A stretch of 37,889 nucleotides of DNA from an uncultured Nitrosomonadales bacterium (GTDB lineage: Bacteria; Pseudomonadota; Gammaproteobacteria; Burkholderiales; Gallionellaceae): contig CAIOKY010000031.1 of NCBI GenBank assembly GCA_903858965.1, positions 1 to 37,889 on the forward strand, written 5' to 3'. The translations under genes were made by a program, and so were the position numbers. Below are positions 1-9,080 of this stretch, piece after piece; within the stretch, counting starts at the first letter, position 1; every line of letters begins with the position of its first letter. The notes under the pieces are model-generated. The model was not told where the DNA came from. It did not search any database and saw only the letters and a program-made list of their open reading frames with translations.

Positions 1-1
1 T

Positions 2-2065
2 CCGAATTCACGGACACCCGGGATACTGAGACTCCGGCAGAAAACCGCGATTCAGGCACAGACTCAACAAGCGAAAATACTTGCACAGAATGGCCACGAT
101 GCCGACGCGCGTGCGATGCTAGAACGTGCAGGAATCGATGCGGGCGATGATGCCGAACTGGTTAACGATGTAGCCAATGCATGGCTGGATCTGGGCGAAA
201 CATCACGAGGCATTGAATTGCTGCGCCGCCTGCTGGCACGGCAATCGGCACCGCCCATCGACTTGCGCTTGCGCTATGCGGCGCTGCTGAACCGGGCCGA
301 ACATGATGATGAGCTTACCCCCTTGCTGGCCCAACTTGATTCCACCAAAAAATTGTCCGATGAGAACAGGCGGGATATCCGTTACTTGCAGGCCTCACTG
401 GCGGCAAGACGAGCGGACAACCTGCGCCATGCCGGCGACCATGCTGCTGCCAGTGCGGCACTTGCCCCGGCCTTAAAACGCGATCCGGAAAATACCGACC
501 TGCTGATGGCGCAAGCGCGCGTATATATCTCCGCGCATCAGCCACAACAGGCGCAAGACGTATACCGGCGAATACTCGAACGAACGCCGGACAATGTCAG
601 CGTACGGCTGGCCCTGGCCAGGACACTGGATGATGCGGGCGACAAAGCCGCAGCACAACGCGAGATGGCCGCCGCACAGGCGAATACGTCCGCCGATAAT
701 CTCGATAGCCGCATCGCAATCGCCGACTGGTATCTTGCGAGGGACAACATCGCTGCCGCACGCACCGTCGTCGATCAATCGAGAAGAATCTCGCCGGACG
801 ATCCGCGCGTGCTGGTTCAGGCAGGCCGCATCGCCAAGGCTGACGGACACTATGGCGAGGCCATAGATGCTTTCAGCCAGGCTAACGCCGCCGATGAAGT
901 CGCGGACTTGAAGCGCCACCGCGCCAGCAGCTACATCACAACCGGAATAGATTACCTCAGCAAGACCGACGGGACGCCCGGCATTTCCAATTTGACGGCG
1001 ACGGAAATTCCGGTCGAGCTGCGCATGCCGGTCGGCTACAGCGGCGGGCAGGCTTTCATACAGATCGATCCGGTCAACGCCGACGCAGGCACGTTGCAGC
1101 TCACCGACCTCTACAATCTCCGGCAATACGGCAAGGTACTGGCCATCACACCGGCCGGAGTAACCAGCGCGCCCGTACAATCGGCAGGTGGTACGGCATT
1201 GGCAGTGGGATATGAAGGGAACGGCATACAAGCCGACATCGGCACCACACCGCTGGGCTTCCCGGTATCCGACGTGGTTGGCGGCATCAAATGGTCGCGC
1301 TATACCGAAACGTCCGGACTTTCGTTCGACGCATCGCGCCGCCCGCTAACCAGCAGCCTGCTCTCCTATGCGGGCGTACACGATCCGGTAACCAACGCAG
1401 TATGGGGTGGAGTGCGCAGCAGCGGTGCGAGCCTGCATGTCGCCCTGGACAACGGTCGCCTCGGCGGTTTCGCCGACCTGGGTTATTACCGGCTGACCGG
1501 GGAAAACGTGTTGAGCAACACGGAATATGCGCTGCGCACCGGGTTCGATTGGGGTTTCATCCACGAAGAAGACACGCGCCTGACTGCCGGACTCGCGTTC
1601 ACCGACTGGCACTACAGCGAAAACCTGCGCTACTACACCTTCGGGCACGGCGGCTATTACAGCCCGCAAAGATATTATTCTCTTGCCCTGCCAATCCGCT
1701 GGACTGGCCGCAAAGAACGCTGGTCGTATTTGCTGCAGGGCTCGGTATCGACTTCGGTGAGTTATGAAAAGGACATGCCGTTCTATCCGACGGATGCCGC
1801 CTTGCAGGCACAAGGCGTTGCCAACTCCGCCACGATGATCCCGGTGTACACCGGCGGAAACAGCCACGGCACCGGTCATACGCTCGGCGGTGCGCTGGAA
1901 TACCGATTCACTCCGCAACTGTTCGGCGGCGGACGCTTTGAGATAGACCGCTCCGCCTACTACACGCCGAACTTCGCCATCGTTTACCTGCGCTACCTGT
2001 TCGATGCGCATACCGGACCGGTACCCTACCCACCCGAGCCGGTCAAAGCATATTCACGTTTCTGA
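2..2065 (+). CDS. bcsC: BcsC, cellulose synthase outer-membrane export subunit (5'-truncated)
   Basis: The frame is open from base 2 with no start, so the N-terminus (signal peptide and first TPRs) lies outside the window; an internal ATG at 116 is not the true start. About 687 residues are visible. The first ~300 are helical TPR-like repeats (alternating A/L/R-rich helices, with a DPENTDLLMAQARVY unit near codon 160). The rest is the BCSC_C beta-barrel, starting around the PVELRMPVGYSGGQAF segment and ending in a terminal Phe, as outer-membrane barrels usually do. By family knowledge BcsC's periplasmic TPRs guide the glucan chain and the barrel exports it across the outer membrane. The stop TGA abuts the stop of the convergent bcsG with no spacer, so the locus pairs the exporter with the cellulose-modifying enzyme. 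The remaining bcs genes should lie to the left. Confidence 0.92.
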   Translation, partial: PNSRTPGILRLRQKTAIQAQTQQAKILAQNGHDADARAMLERAGIDAGDDAELVNDVANAWLDLGETSRGIELLRRLLARQSAPPIDLRLRYAALLNRAEHDDELTPLLAQLDSTKKLSDENRRDIRYLQASLAARRADNLRHAGDHAAASAALAPALKRDPENTDLLMAQARVYISAHQPQQAQDVYRRILERTPDNVSVRLALARTLDDAGDKAAAQREMAAAQANTSADNLDSRIAIADWYLARDNIAAARTVVDQSRRISPDDPRVLVQAGRIAKADGHYGEAIDAFSQANAADEVADLKRHRASSYITTGIDYLSKTDGTPGISNLTATEIPVELRMPVGYSGGQAFIQIDPVNADAGTLQLTDLYNLRQYGKVLAITPAGVTSAPVQSAGGTALAVGYEGNGIQADIGTTPLGFPVSDVVGGIKWSRYTETSGLSFDASRRPLTSSLLSYAGVHDPVTNAVWGGVRSSGASLHVALDNGRLGGFADLGYYRLTGENVLSNTEYALRTGFDWGFIHEEDTRLTAGLAFTDWHYSENLRYYTFGHGGYYSPQRYYSLALPIRWTGRKERWSYLLQGSVSTSVSYEKDMPFYPTDAALQAQGVANSATMIPVYTGGNSHGTGHTLGGALEYRFTPQLFGGGRFEIDRSAYYTPNFAIVYLRYLFDAHTGPVPYPPEPVKAYSRF

Positions 2066-3748
2066 TCAATCTGGATCGTACTCTATCCATTCCGCATCCT
2101 TGGAATGGATGAAGTATTGCTTGCCGCTGCGCATCACCACGACATCCTCGTTTTCCGCGACAAATCTCGTGGCAGGCAGATCGCGCACATAATCCTGCAT
2201 GTTCAAGTTGCTCTTGCCGAACGGTGTGACGGTGATGAAATTGGCGAGCAGTTGCGACAGAGCAAGATAGCTGGTCGGCTTGGTAACCAGCAAGGTCTTG
2301 GCCGCAAGATTATCGGGGATACCGATCAGCTTGATGCCCACCGGCACAGTGCTGATGCGCGGACTGGGAATCTCGCGCAAGCCCGCAATCTGCATCTTGT
2401 CGCCGCGTATCGAAGCCCCGTGTTCCGCAACGAACACCACCACCACGCGCCGCCCCGATGCTTGCAATACGCTGAAGAAGCGATCCATATCTTCGAGTAA
2501 CTGCGCCAGACGCTGCGGGTAGATTTCCATACTGTTTGTACGGTGGCCAGAATAGTAATTGCCATCATGCAGGCTGATGGTGTTATAGAACAACGCCACG
2601 CGCTCTTTCGGCGATTGCAGCCGATTCTCCCACCACTTCGACAGCACTGCGTAATCGTCATGCACCGGTGAGCCGTCGAAACTTTGCAGGTATGCAGGCA
2701 TACCTTTGGCGTCGAACGGTGTTGCCTGCAATCCACCACGCTCGCGCACATCGTCCAGAAAGCCGCCGTAATGGCCGTCGTGGTTCATCGCCAGTTGCGG
2801 CTCGAAACCGATTTTCTCCAGATCACTGAACGTCTCGCATTGCGGGGCGGCCGGATCATACAGCCGACTGTGCTTGGGCTGACCGCAACTGCCGCGCAGC
2901 AGGCGGATCGCGGCCGGGCCGCTATACGATGCCGCCGAATTGAAATTGGTGAAAACAATATCGAAATGTTTGAACAACGGATTATCACGCTGTTTGGAAA
3001 ACTCCAGGTCATCCCATGACAGCGAACAGATTTGCAGGAAGATGATGTCGAATGGTGCGTCCATGGCTGGTGACGGCGAGAACGACACCATGCGCCCGGC
3101 CTCGCTGCGATAGAACGCTTCGAGCTGCGCAGTCAGGTTGGCATCGGTGGGCGGTGCGGGAAGGTTATTACTAACGCTGTTATTGGTATCGCTGTTGCCA
3201 GTGTTGCTGCCAACATTACCGCCGGGGCTGCTGTCGACAATGTTGTTGCTATTAGTGCTGCTGTTATCGGCGGCAGAAACGATGCCAATATCAGGCGGCC
3301 CAGTATCAGACGGCGAAAGCGCCTTCGGTTGCAGCATGGAATACAGCGGCGCCAGCATCGCAACAAAAACAAAGGATGAGATGCGCAATTTCTTCCTGGC
3401 AAAGAAATAAATCACACAGAGTACGGCCAGTCCCGCGACAACCAGCGGGTTGAAAAATCGGCCTGTCAGCTCCATCAAATAGGCCGGGCTGAAACCCTCC
3501 AATTGCGAAGCTTGCGAGAACACCCGCGTGATCGGTGGCAACCAGGTGTCGTAGTAGAACAGCGCGATGCCTGCGGGGATGGCGAGCCCCTGCCTGACCA
3601 GCTTCAATCGTTTAAGGCGCGCATAACGATCCGGAATCGGGGCAGCCAGGAATACAGCGAACGCCAGATTCAGCCATACATGAAAACCGATGTAATGCCC
3701 GAAGTACAAAAACAGTTTGGCGATAAAATAAAAATTCCATATGCCCAT
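2066..3748 (-). CDS. bcsG: BcsG, cellulose phosphoethanolamine transferase
   Basis: A 560-residue inner-membrane protein with the N-terminal transmembrane block of BcsG (WNFYF..., FHVWLNLAF, ALFYYDTWLP; roughly residues 1-135), a periplasmic linker and a C-terminal zinc-dependent alkaline-phosphatase-fold domain (about 205-560). Key residues match the E. coli enzyme: Ser276 in SYSGPAAIRLLR (E. coli Ser278 nucleophile), Cys241 in CSLSWDD (Cys243), His393 in SLHDGN (His396), and Glu441-His442 in FVAEHG (Glu442-His443). The family moves phosphoethanolamine from phosphatidylethanolamine onto exported cellulose. The linker (about 148-200) is unusually rich in Asn, Ser, Gly and Asp. This is the last gene of the minus-strand run, 18 bases after the small upstream gene, and its stop abuts that of bcsC. 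The Shine-Dalgarno is weak (GGGAC). Confidence 0.93.
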   Translation of the reverse strand: MGIWNFYFIAKLFLYFGHYIGFHVWLNLAFAVFLAAPIPDRYARLKRLKLVRQGLAIPAGIALFYYDTWLPPITRVFSQASQLEGFSPAYLMELTGRFFNPLVVAGLAVLCVIYFFARKKLRISSFVFVAMLAPLYSMLQPKALSPSDTGPPDIGIVSAADNSSTNSNNIVDSSPGGNVGSNTGNSDTNNSVSNNLPAPPTDANLTAQLEAFYRSEAGRMVSFSPSPAMDAPFDIIFLQICSLSWDDLEFSKQRDNPLFKHFDIVFTNFNSAASYSGPAAIRLLRGSCGQPKHSRLYDPAAPQCETFSDLEKIGFEPQLAMNHDGHYGGFLDDVRERGGLQATPFDAKGMPAYLQSFDGSPVHDDYAVLSKWWENRLQSPKERVALFYNTISLHDGNYYSGHRTNSMEIYPQRLAQLLEDMDRFFSVLQASGRRVVVVFVAEHGASIRGDKMQIAGLREIPSPRISTVPVGIKLIGIPDNLAAKTLLVTKPTSYLALSQLLANFITVTPFGKSNLNMQDYVRDLPATRFVAENEDVVVMRSGKQYFIHSKDAEWIEYDPD

Positions 3749-3766
3749 TGCAATGTCCCGTTAAAA

Positions 3767-4117
3767 TTAGCCAAACAACTTTTGTTGTTTGGGCTCGCGC
3801 CCTGCGCTGACCAATTCCTCAAGTGCTTTACGTGCCGCATCGGTGATTCCGTGTTGCCTGCCGAGTTCCAGTAATTTCGCAACCGCGCGGTCAAATGGAT
3901 AGTCTGCCTCCAACCAATCCGCAATGATATCTGCCGCAGTGTGCCTGGTCATCTTCAACACGCCCGATTTAACATGCACCAGATGCGCAAAAGTCCGACC
4001 TCTCTTTGCAACGATGGCGATATGCCGCTGTCTGTCCATCAACACCTGTCCACGCGTCACGTTCAGGACAGGAGGGATAAAATCGACGGTACTGTAATCG
4101 GTCGGGTCTTTTGCCAT
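3767..4117 (-). CDS. Small protein of unknown function upstream of bcsG
   Basis: A 116-residue soluble-looking protein with no signal peptide or membrane segment. The first half is probably beta-rich (VLNVTRGQVLMDRQRHIAIVAK, then FAHLVHVKSGVLKM) and the second half helical (DIIADWLEADYPFDRAVAKLLELG...). It ends in PKQQKLFG, loosely like a beta-clamp-binding motif, but that may be chance. It lies 37 bases after the aldolase stop and 18 bases before bcsG, so it is probably cotranscribed. I do not recognise the family. Its host-like base composition and tight spacing support a real gene. Confidence 0.7.
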   Translation of the reverse strand: MAKDPTDYSTVDFIPPVLNVTRGQVLMDRQRHIAIVAKRGRTFAHLVHVKSGVLKMTRHTAADIIADWLEADYPFDRAVAKLLELGRQHGITDAARKALEELVSAGREPKQQKLFG

Positions 4118-4154
4118 TATTTTGGGGCCATTGCTGCTACTTCACTTCTCTCAA

Positions 4155-4799
4155 TTATCCATGCGCCGGCTTGCCATAACTGGCAAACCGGTTCTGCGCA
4201 TCCTGAAATTCCTGTGTGCTCAGCAATATCGGCTCGCCAACCTGTAACGCGCGCAGATACATTTCGCTGAGCGTCTCGACTTCGACGGCGATCTTGAATG
4301 CATCATCGAGATCCTTACCCACCGCGATCATGCCGTGGTTCGCCAGCAGGCATGCCTTGCGATCTTTCAGCGCGATCAGCGCATTGTTCGATAATTCCTG
4401 CGTGCCGAATGTCGCGTACTGCGCACAGCGGATAGTGTCGCCGCCGATCAGCGCGATCATGTAATGGAACGGCGGGATGTCCTTGCGCAAACAGGCCAGC
4501 GCAGTCGCTGCGAGCGAATGCGTATGCACCACCGCGCCCGCGTCGGCGCGTTGTTTCAAAATGTCACAATGGAACAGCCACTCGCTGGAAGGCTGCCAGC
4601 GTCCGCGCGCCGTACCGTCCATGTGCACGAACACAATATCATCTGCACTCAGCCCTTCGGCACCAAAGCCGGAAGGCGTGATCAGCATGCCCTCGCCGAA
4701 TCGCACAGAAAGATTACCGGAGCTGCCGCGATTCAGTCCCAGCTCATCCAGTCGCTTGGTGACGCGCACCATTTCGCCGCGCAATTCTTTTTCGTTCAT
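4155..4799 (-). CDS. Class II (FucA-type) aldolase, candidate 5-methylthioribulose-1-phosphate aldolase
   Basis: A 214-residue zinc aldolase of the FucA/AraD/adducin fold. The alignment to E. coli L-fuculose-1-phosphate aldolase is close enough that catalytic positions share numbering: Glu73 in SSEWLFH, zinc ligands His92 and His94 in VVHTHS, His155 in LLANHG, and Tyr113 in FHYM. The GSSGNLSVR phosphate-binding loop is near residue 26. Its ATG overlaps the mtnA stop (ATGA), so the two are translationally coupled. Known chemistry offers two options: an Ald2-type aldolase making DHAP plus 2-methylthioacetaldehyde from methylthioribulose-1-phosphate (DHAP shunt), or the dehydratase MtnB. The FucA-like motifs and the lack of mtnC/mtnD nearby favour the aldolase. 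Fuculose-1-phosphate itself is less likely since no fucose genes are present. The substrate assignment is inference. Confidence 0.85.
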   Translation of the reverse strand: MNEKELRGEMVRVTKRLDELGLNRGSSGNLSVRFGEGMLITPSGFGAEGLSADDIVFVHMDGTARGRWQPSSEWLFHCDILKQRADAGAVVHTHSLAATALACLRKDIPPFHYMIALIGGDTIRCAQYATFGTQELSNNALIALKDRKACLLANHGMIAVGKDLDDAFKIAVEVETLSEMYLRALQVGEPILLSTQEFQDAQNRFASYGKPAHG

Positions 4800-5920
4800 C
4801 GCAATTGTTCCAATTGATCATCATCGATATTCAAGGAACTCATATCACGCAAGGTGCACATCGCTGCAGCGTTTGCCTTCACTACACCATTTTCCGTGAT
4901 GAGTGCCGTTACCAGCCGCGCCGGAGTCACGTCGAAGCCATAGTTCGCGGCCCTCGATCCCTTCGGCGTTAACTGCACACTGCGCACCTGCCCGTCGTCG
5001 CACAGCCCGGAGATGTGCGTCACCTCTTCCGCTGCACGTTCTTCGATCGGGATATCCTTCACGCCTTCCTGCAGCGTCCAGTCTATCGTCGGTGTCGGCA
5101 GCGCCACATAGAACGGCACGCCGTTGTCATGCGCGGCCAATGCCTTCAGGTAAGTCCCGATCTTGTTGCACACATCGCCGCGCGCGGTGACGCGGTCGGT
5201 CCCGACGATGCACATATCCACCATGCCGCGCTGCATCAAATGTCCGCCGGTGTTGTCCGCGATCACCGTGTGCGGCACGCCATGCTGTCCGAGTTCCCAT
5301 GCGGTCAGGCTGGCGCCCTGGTTGCGCGGGCGGGTTTCGTCCACCCACACATGCAGCGAAATGCCCGCGTCGAACGCCTTGTAGATCGGCGCAAGCGCGG
5401 TGCCCCAATCGACAGTGGCCAGCCAGCCGGCGTTGCAATGTGTCAATATATTTACCGTGGCATTTTTCTTTTGATGCGTCGCGCGTATCAATTCGCTGCC
5501 ATGTCGGCCGATGCTCGAATTGATTTCCACATCCTCATCGGCGATGCGCGCCGCTTCCTGCCATGCCACCGCCGCACGTTCGCTCTCTTGTAAAGGCAAC
5601 AGAAATGCGCGCATACGCTCTATACCCCAGCGCAGGTTCACCGCTGTCGGGCGCGCGAGCAGCAGCTTGTCACAGGTAGCTTTCAGCGCGGCATCCGAAG
5701 CATGGTGGTTCATCGACAGCGCCACACCGTAAGCCCCCGTCACCCCGATCAGCGGCGCACCGCGCACCTGCATGTCGCGTATCGCGCGCTCCGCATCGCG
5801 CATGCTCTCCAACCGAAGCGTGGTAAAGATGTGCGGGAGCTTGGTCTGGTCGATGATCTCCACTGCCGTGTTGTCAGCGGTCGGCCAGATGGTGCGATAA
5901 GGGGTGCCATTTACTTTCAT
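4796..5920 (-). CDS. mtnA: S-methyl-5-thioribose-1-phosphate isomerase
   Basis: A 374-residue cytosolic isomerase of the eIF2B-like/MtnA family that converts methylthioribose-1-phosphate to methylthioribulose-1-phosphate. Diagnostic features are RGAPLIGV near 53-60, catalytic Cys162 in [16 protein letters not shown] (Cys160 in Bacillus), catalytic Asp242 in [19 protein letters not shown], and the DNTGGHLM loop. Length is normal for the family. It overlaps the downstream aldolase by four bases. Upstream, the stop of the Mrr nuclease lies only three bases before its ATG, and no clear Shine-Dalgarno is visible, so mtnA may now depend on coupling to that gene. Role: second step of 5'-methylthioadenosine salvage, fed by mtnP in the same run. 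Confidence 0.95.
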   Translation of the reverse strand: MKVNGTPYRTIWPTADNTAVEIIDQTKLPHIFTTLRLESMRDAERAIRDMQVRGAPLIGVTGAYGVALSMNHHASDAALKATCDKLLLARPTAVNLRWGIERMRAFLLPLQESERAAVAWQEAARIADEDVEINSSIGRHGSELIRATHQKKNATVNILTHCNAGWLATVDWGTALAPIYKAFDAGISLHVWVDETRPRNQGASLTAWELGQHGVPHTVIADNTGGHLMQRGMVDMCIVGTDRVTARGDVCNKIGTYLKALAAHDNGVPFYVALPTPTIDWTLQEGVKDIPIEERAAEEVTHISGLCDDGQVRSVQLTPKGSRAANYGFDVTPARLVTALITENGVVKANAAAMCTLRDMSSLNIDDDQLEQLR

Positions 5921-5923
5921 AAC

Positions 5924-6769
5924 TCAAATAGCTTTAAAGTAACTCGAATCGATAATGACTTCTTCAACCACTTTCTCTTTTACCTGAACACCGATTCGAA
6001 GTTCTTTAAGTTTTTGGACCAAAGCCTCCCCATCAATCAAATCAATTGGTGGTGCTCCATCCCGTTGAGCTTCGGCTCTAGCATCTTTAGTAAATGTGCC
6101 CGTAGTTATGAGCAGCCCTTTATCAGCTCTTCCAACCATCGCACCTCGAAAATCCCTCACGATCGAAGAGGAAACACTTCCCTGATAACGCTTACACTGA
6201 AAGATCACATGAAATGAAAGCAATCCGCCTATACGAACAACTCCTTTGCCATCAATTCCTCCATCGTTAGTTTTTCCAGTTACCTCGACTTGTATAAAAC
6301 CAGACTCTCGTAGCAATCTCTGACAAAGCCTTTCAAAGCCATCTGGAGACATCAACTTAACAACTTCGAGCAGTTCATCTTCCCAAGTTGCTTCTTGAAG
6401 TTCGTTATCTTCTAGCAACAAAATTTGCCCACTTGGGCCATCGTTGTTCTGCTTACTTAGAGACTGTACATATTTCTTTACTTCATTTTTGTCCAATGAT
6501 TGGCGTTTTCTACCTTCAGTAGTTAAAGCCCATACTCCTCGCGAAGAATTATCAATTAGCCCATATCGCTTTAAGTAATTTCTTGCCCAAGCCAACCGAT
6601 AACTTAGTTTCGTTCGATTTCCTCTGTGAATTTCGGCCACTTCCTCATCGGTCAATTTAAGAATAGTTGCCACTTCGTCCTCTTGTTCGGATACAGAAGC
6701 AGACCCTCCCAAATTATGTATTGCCTGAAGGAGTGGATTAAATAAAGCATCATATTTTGGAATACTCAT
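5924..6769 (-). CDS. Mrr-type restriction endonuclease
   Basis: 281 residues. The N-terminal ~100 match the Mrr_N winged-helix DNA-binding domain (KLSYRLAWARNYLKRYGLID...GVWALT). After a linker (about 100-130) comes a PD-(D/E)xK Mrr_cat domain: GFERLCQRLLRESGF with Glu146, Asp173 in GGIDG, then Gln191-Cys-Lys193 (FQCKRY), the typical QxK variant of Mrr enzymes. Mrr family members cut methylated DNA and may act in stress or phage defence. The gene has a good Shine-Dalgarno (GAGGTGAG) and is clearly AT-richer than its neighbours, with many AAA/TTT-type codons, which suggests recent transfer. It splits an otherwise coherent mtnP-apt-mtnA run and is preceded by a long palindrome at 6806-6929. No methyltransferase partner is present, consistent with a modification-dependent (type IV) enzyme. 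Confidence 0.88.
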   Translation of the reverse strand: MSIPKYDALFNPLLQAIHNLGGSASVSEQEDEVATILKLTDEEVAEIHRGNRTKLSYRLAWARNYLKRYGLIDNSSRGVWALTTEGRKRQSLDKNEVKKYVQSLSKQNNDGPSGQILLLEDNELQEATWEDELLEVVKLMSPDGFERLCQRLLRESGFIQVEVTGKTNDGGIDGKGVVRIGGLLSFHVIFQCKRYQGSVSSSIVRDFRGAMVGRADKGLLITTGTFTKDARAEAQRDGAPPIDLIDGEALVQKLKELRIGVQVKEKVVEEVIIDSSYFKAI

Positions 6770-6805
6770 ATACTCACCTCAACTCCCAGAGTGGACTGCA
6801 GTTTT

Positions 6806-6929
6806 GAAAAATCGTAGCGAGCGGTTCGAGAGCAAGGCGCACGGAACGCAGAAACCGGAATGTACTAAAAGTACATGAGGATTTCGAGTACCGCGCAACA
6901 ACGCTATCGAGCCGCGCAGTAGATTTTTC
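6806..6929. repeat. Long imperfect palindrome (REP/MITE-like element)
   Basis: The arms read inward from GAAAAATC at 6806 and GATTTTTC ending at 6929. The centre is a perfect TGTACT-AAA-AGTACA hairpin at 6861-6875. Matching blocks between the arms include AGCG, CGG.TCGA.AGC and ATGTACT. It fills nearly all of the 162-base space between the Mrr gene and apt. As RNA it would fold into a long stem and could end or pause transcription after apt. I recall similar palindromes with a TGTACT/AGTACA core dispersed in betaproteobacterial genomes, but only one copy is visible here, so dispersal is unproven. Confidence 0.75.
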
Positions 6930-6931
6930 CA

Positions 6932-7459
6932 TTAGTCGCCCTCAAACTCGCACAACGCAAACACCTTATGTCCGCGTTTCTCCAACCTTGCCCGTCCACC
7001 GATATCCGGCAGGTCGATGATGAAGCAGCACTCGACGATCTTGCCGCCCATCTTGTCTATCAGCGTGCAGGCGGCATCTGCTGTGCCGCCGGTGGCGATC
7101 AGGTCGTCCACCAGCAACACGCGGTCACCTTTCTGAATCGCGTCGGTGTGTATCTCGATGCGGTCGGTGCCGTATTCGAGTTCGTAGTCGTGGCCTATGG
7201 TTTCGGCGGGTAGCTTGCCTTTTTTGCGGATCGGGATGAAGCCTTTGTTCAGCGCGTAAGCCAGTGGCGCGCCCAAAATAAAGCCGCGTGACTCGATGCC
7301 GGCGATCTTGTCGATCTTCTGATCTTGATAACGCGTCACCAGCTCATCGATGGTGGCGCGAAAACCTGCCGGGTCTTTTAACAGCGTGGTGATGTCGCGG
7401 AACTGGATGCCTTGTTTCGGATAATGAGGAACCGTTCTGATTTTGGATTTGATCGACAT
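6932..7459 (-). CDS. apt: Adenine phosphoribosyltransferase
   Basis: A 175-residue cytosolic type I phosphoribosyltransferase that converts adenine and PRPP to AMP. The PRPP-binding motif [14 protein letters not shown] is intact, preceded by the Apt-specific [15 protein letters not shown] and [15 protein letters not shown] segments. Length is normal. The start has a clear Shine-Dalgarno (GGGAGAG), and the gene begins 16 bases after mtnP. That placement is metabolically sensible: MtnP releases adenine from methylthioadenosine and Apt recovers it as AMP. Confidence 0.96.
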   Translation of the reverse strand: MSIKSKIRTVPHYPKQGIQFRDITTLLKDPAGFRATIDELVTRYQDQKIDKIAGIESRGFILGAPLAYALNKGFIPIRKKGKLPAETIGHDYELEYGTDRIEIHTDAIQKGDRVLLVDDLIATGGTADAACTLIDKMGGKIVECCFIIDLPDIGGRARLEKRGHKVFALCEFEGD

Positions 7460-7475
7460 ACCACTCTCCCTGAAT

Positions 7476-8339
<864 letters not shown>

Positions 8340-8349
8340 TTCTTCCCCT

Positions 8350-9060
8350 CTAAATTTGTACCATAGTTTTATAGATATAACCCTGCAACGCCATACGCAC
8401 ATTGCCTTCCGGCTGGATGAATTCCAGTCCGTACGTCATGACTTCGCCGCCGTTGGTGATCTCTGGCAACATCTCGGTATACGATTTTCGTATCACCGCC
8501 GATATTGAGAACACCTGTTCCTCGTCGTCGATAGGCAGGCGCAGCATGACCTTCACCTGATCGCCTATGCTGCCGAATTTCCTTCTGGAATGGATGCGCG
8601 CACCGGACGTGCTGATATCGACGATCACGATCGGAGCCTTGTTTGCCAAGGGATCGGTCCCCGCCAGCTCGATCCAGCCCGCCAATGATCTTGGCTTGAT
8701 GCGCAGTGCTGCGTGCATCGTCATGCACTCGATCTGTTTCGGGAAGGTCAGATGCAGATGGGGATAAGGGCTGGTGCTGGAACACAGCACAGAGGCATTG
8801 AACTCATAAGTTTTTCTGCCAGAAAATCCACGCACCAGAAAGTTTTCCCCTTCCACGATGGATACCGATGTTTCGTCCACCATCGGGTGTGAAACAATGA
8901 TCCCCGCCTTGTTCAGGAATCCGATCAACTTGACGTAATAACGCAGGTTGGGTGCAAACAGGTCCTGCAACTGCAACGCATCGCCTATCCCCAGATTGAG
9001 CGACAGCAGGGTATCGGCAGGTTCGCTGCTTTCATCATTGATTTTCGTCTCATCATTCAT
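8350..9060 (-). CDS. YcgR-like PilZ-domain c-di-GMP receptor
   Basis: 236 residues from the ATG at 9060, which follows AGGAGG; the frame extends to 9117 but the longer start would overlap alr. The N-terminal half (about 25-115) is a YcgR-N/flagellar-brake-like beta domain and the C-terminal half (about 115-230) is PilZ. The c-di-GMP motifs are present: Arg120-x3-Arg124 (RIKPR) and Asp148-x-Ser-x2-Gly153 (DISTSG). YcgR-type proteins bind c-di-GMP and slow flagella or adjust surface functions. It lies between alr and mtnP (spacers 20 and 10 bases), which are unrelated in function. Its link to the three GGDEF-EAL genes and to cellulose is by shared ligand only. Confidence 0.88.
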   Translation of the reverse strand: MNDETKINDESSEPADTLLSLNLGIGDALQLQDLFAPNLRYYVKLIGFLNKAGIIVSHPMVDETSVSIVEGENFLVRGFSGRKTYEFNASVLCSSTSPYPHLHLTFPKQIECMTMHAALRIKPRSLAGWIELAGTDPLANKAPIVIVDISTSGARIHSRRKFGSIGDQVKVMLRLPIDDEEQVFSISAVIRKSYTEMLPEITNGGEVMTYGLEFIQPEGNVRMALQGYIYKTMVQI

Positions 9061-9080
9061 GGCACCTCCTGGCATGCGTT

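Noticed and set aside
4155-4799. Calling the aldolase MtnB (methylthioribulose-1-phosphate dehydratase)
   Set aside because: Residue-by-residue agreement with FucA catalytic positions and absence of mtnC/mtnD nearby; kept only as an alternative.
5924-6769. Restriction-modification system
   Set aside because: Only an Mrr-type nuclease is present, with no methyltransferase or specificity subunit on either side.
8340-8402. Longer mtnP start at 8402
   Set aside because: Would overlap the PilZ gene and add residues before the canonical MLAIIGGSG start, which has its own ribosome site.
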